Positions 3,889 to 5,407 of a stretch of DNA of 5,407 nt are shown here, piece after piece (positions within the stretch are counted from its first letter, which is position 1; every line of letters begins with the position of its first letter). The position numbers and the translations under genes were made by a program. The notes below the pieces were generated by a model. It saw nothing but the letters and a program-made list of their open reading frames with translations. It was not told the origin of the DNA and did no database searches. This DNA is from an uncultured Lachnospiraceae bacterium (lineage in GTDB: Bacteria; Bacillota; Clostridia; Lachnospirales; Lachnospiraceae), in assembly GCA_902803635.1 (NCBI GenBank), contig CADCQU010000310.1, positions 1-5,407 of the forward strand, written 5' to 3'.

Positions 3889-5310
3889 ATGCCGAAGAGA
3901 CCGAAGGGACATAAGATCAGCAGGGTTTTACCGGGGGGGATTGCCGAGGAGATGGGCGTCGAGCCGGGGATGGTCCTGGTCTCGGTGAACGGGCATTTGA
4001 TCGAGGATGTCTTTGATTACCGTTTTTATATGCAGGAGGAGCACCTCGACATCCTCATCCGCGAGGAGAGCGGGGAGGAGACGCTGCTGGAGATCGACCG
4101 CGAGGCGGACGAGGAGTTCGGCGTGGAGTTCGAGAGCGGCCTCATGGACGATTACAAGAGCTGCCGGAACCGCTGCATTTTCTGCTTCATCGACCAGATG
4201 CCGAAGGGCCTCCGCCCGACGTTGTATTTTAAGGACGACGACTCCCGCCTGTCCTTCCTGCAGGGCAATTACGTGACCTTGACAAATATGTCGGACCACG
4301 ACATTGACCGTATTATCCGTTTCCGGATGGAGCCGATTAACGTTTCGGTGCACACGACAAATCCCGCCTTACGGCGGCAAATGCTCGGCAACCGGTTTGC
4401 GGGGGATATTTTTCCGAAGCTCCGCCGCCTTGCGGATGCGGGGATCGAGCTCAACGGGCAGATCGTCCTCTGCCGGGGCGTGAACGACGGGGCGGAGCTG
4501 GAGCGGACGATCCGCGACCTTGCGACCTACCGCCCGGCGATGCGGAGCGTCTCCGTCGTGCCGGTCGGACTGACGAAATTCCGCGAGCATTTGCCGAAAC
4601 TGGAACCGTTCGATGCGGCGAGCGCGGGCGAGGTCATCGACCAGATCGAAGGCTGGCAGAGGAAGCTTGCGGCCGACGGCATTTGCCCGGACAGCCCGCA
4701 TTTTGTGCACGCCTCGGACGAGTGGTACATTCTGGCGGGGCGGGAGCTGCCGGAGGAGGAGCGCTACGACGGCTACCTCCAGTTTGAAAATGGCGTCGGC
4801 ATGGTGCGGCTCATGGAGACGGAGGTGCGGGAGGAGATTTCCGAGCTTCTGGCAAATGCGCCGGCGGACTTTTTCGTGGAGAAACGGCAAATGACCCTGG
4901 TCACGGGGACGCTGGTGGCGGGCCATATGCGGCGGTTCGTCGGTCTCATCGAGGAGGCATTTCCGAGCGTGCGGGTCCGTGTGCAGGCGATTACAAATGA
5001 TTTCTTCGGGCACTCGATCACGGTGACGGGGCTTGTGACCGGGCAGGACCTTATCGCGCAGCTTTTAAAGGTGCAGAGGGAGGAGCCGGGGGCTCTGGGG
5101 GAGGAGATTTTGCTGCCCGTGACGATGCTCCGGAGCGGCGAGAAGGTTTTTCTGGACGATAAGACCACGGACGACGTGGAGGAGGCGCTGGGACTTCCCG
5201 TGCACGTCGTCTGGGCGACCGGGCGGGAGCTTGTGCGGGCAATCCTCGGGCTCGCCCCCCTCCACGACGGCACCCGGCAGGTTTACGAGGCCTGGGAACC
5301 TGAGGAATGA
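3889..5310 (+). CDS. DUF512 radical SAM protein with N-terminal PDZ-like domain
   Basis: A 473-residue cytoplasmic protein of unassigned reaction. Residues about 7-70 form a PDZ-like domain (ISRVLPGGIAEEMGVEPGMVLVSVNG). A radical SAM core follows with C92, C96 and C99 (CRNRCIFC), which should bind a [4Fe-4S] cluster. The segments GNYVTLTNMS, PINVSVHTTNP, LNGQIVLCRGVNDG and SVSVVPVGLTKFR are typical of the family. The DUF512 domain spans roughly 230-440 and includes FVHASDEWYILAGRELPEEERYDGYLQFENGVGM. The length is normal. Among homologues I recall, those of Lachnospiraceae look closest; cyanobacteria have a related oxidoreductase family. The start at 3889 lies 8 bases after GAGAGGA (3874-3880). 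The ATG at 3884 is out of frame. The gene has its own consensus promoter. No T-tailed terminator follows, so the downstream gene may be cotranscribed. Confidence 0.93.
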   Translation: MPKRPKGHKISRVLPGGIAEEMGVEPGMVLVSVNGHLIEDVFDYRFYMQEEHLDILIREESGEETLLEIDREADEEFGVEFESGLMDDYKSCRNRCIFCFIDQMPKGLRPTLYFKDDDSRLSFLQGNYVTLTNMSDHDIDRIIRFRMEPINVSVHTTNPALRRQMLGNRFAGDIFPKLRRLADAGIELNGQIVLCRGVNDGAELERTIRDLATYRPAMRSVSVVPVGLTKFREHLPKLEPFDAASAGEVIDQIEGWQRKLAADGICPDSPHFVHASDEWYILAGRELPEEERYDGYLQFENGVGMVRLMETEVREEISELLANAPADFFVEKRQMTLVTGTLVAGHMRRFVGLIEEAFPSVRVRVQAITNDFFGHSITVTGLVTGQDLIAQLLKVQREEPGALGEEILLPVTMLRSGEKVFLDDKTTDDVEEALGLPVHVVWATGRELVRAILGLAPLHDGTRQVYEAWEPEE

Positions 5311-5327
5311 AGACAGATTGCTAACCC

Positions 5328-5362
5328 CTTGGCTCCCCCTGGAGGGGGAGGCAAGAGGAGTG
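5328..5362. repeat. G/C-rich hairpin repeat, copy 2
   Basis: CTCCCCC (5333-5339) pairs with GGGGGAG (5344-5350) around TGGA. After one G-G mismatch the stem extends with CTTG/CAAG (5328-5331 with 5352-5355). Positions 5334-5362 match copy 1 (969-997) at 25 of 29. It begins 17 bases after the DUF512 stop. There is no T-run, so it is not a standard terminator. Confidence 0.6.
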
Positions 5363-5384
5363 GCTGTTACTTGTTCGTTTACAT

Positions 5385-5391
5385 AAAGGAG
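5385..5391 (+). promoter_or_regulatory. Ribosome binding site of the right-edge gene
   Basis: AAAGGAG lies 6 bases before the ATG at 5398, ideal spacing, supporting a real start there. Confidence 0.75.
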
Positions 5392-5397
5392 ATTACT

Positions 5398-5407
5398 ATG
5401 GATCTTC
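5398..5407 (+). CDS. Start of a gene cut by the window edge
   Basis: Only ATG GAT CTT C is present, coding for Met-Asp-Leu. A strong ribosome site precedes it. Too little remains to identify the product. It lies 87 bases after the DUF512 stop on the same strand with no obvious promoter of its own, so it may be in the same operon, separated only by the hairpin repeat. Confidence 0.6.

Noticed and set aside
2279..3988. A 569-codon open frame on the plus strand opposite the PRPP synthetase
   Set aside because: It lies fully antisense to a gene with clear motifs, its sequence is rich in V, A, E, D, G and R as expected from GC-rich mirror codons, and it also covers the terminator and both promoters.
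4369..5013. A 214-codon minus-strand frame opposite the DUF512 gene
   Set aside because: Composition is typical of a shadow frame, no ribosome site was seen, and the opposite strand is a well-supported gene.

Overview
The window comes from a bacterium of the Clostridia, most likely a moderately GC-rich member of or near the Lachnospiraceae. This rests on three proteins that look clostridial by recognition: a HydE [FeFe]-hydrogenase maturase, the long divergent type of PRPP synthetase, and a DUF512 radical SAM protein. Strong AGGAGG-type ribosome sites agree. The family placement is inference from memory of homologues, not from a search.

Layout. Positions 1-297 hold a hairpin at the left edge and a mostly featureless AT-rich leader. 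Positions 298-795 (+) encode an AT-rich, cysteine-rich zinc-ribbon protein of unknown role. Positions 796-1147 are intergenic and hold a possible 28-codon ORF, a G/C-rich hairpin repeat, a terminator-like inverted repeat and a promoter. Positions 1148-2203 (+) encode HydE, followed by a tiny ATGA-overlapping ORF and a strong terminator at 2301-2337. Positions 2372-3565 (-) encode the PRPP synthetase, convergent with hydE. Positions 3566-3888 are a divergent promoter region. Positions 3889-5310 (+) encode the PDZ/radical SAM/DUF512 protein. A second copy of the G/C-rich hairpin repeat follows, and a further gene starts at 5398 and leaves the window.

Functionally these are separate transcription units rather than one pathway. 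HydE serves hydrogenase H-cluster assembly, and no hydrogenase, hydF or hydG is in view. The PRPP synthetase feeds nucleotide and amino-acid synthesis. The DUF512 protein is conserved but has no assigned reaction. I see no phage, transposase, CRISPR or toxin-antitoxin locus.

The most unusual signal is at the DNA level. A short motif, CAAAT with core CGGCAAAT, recurs on both strands, in different reading frames and between genes across the GC-rich part. It also occurs as inverted pairs, one in a terminator-like hairpin and one inside the PRPP synthetase gene. It is nearly absent from the AT-rich left segment, which suggests that segment has a different history.
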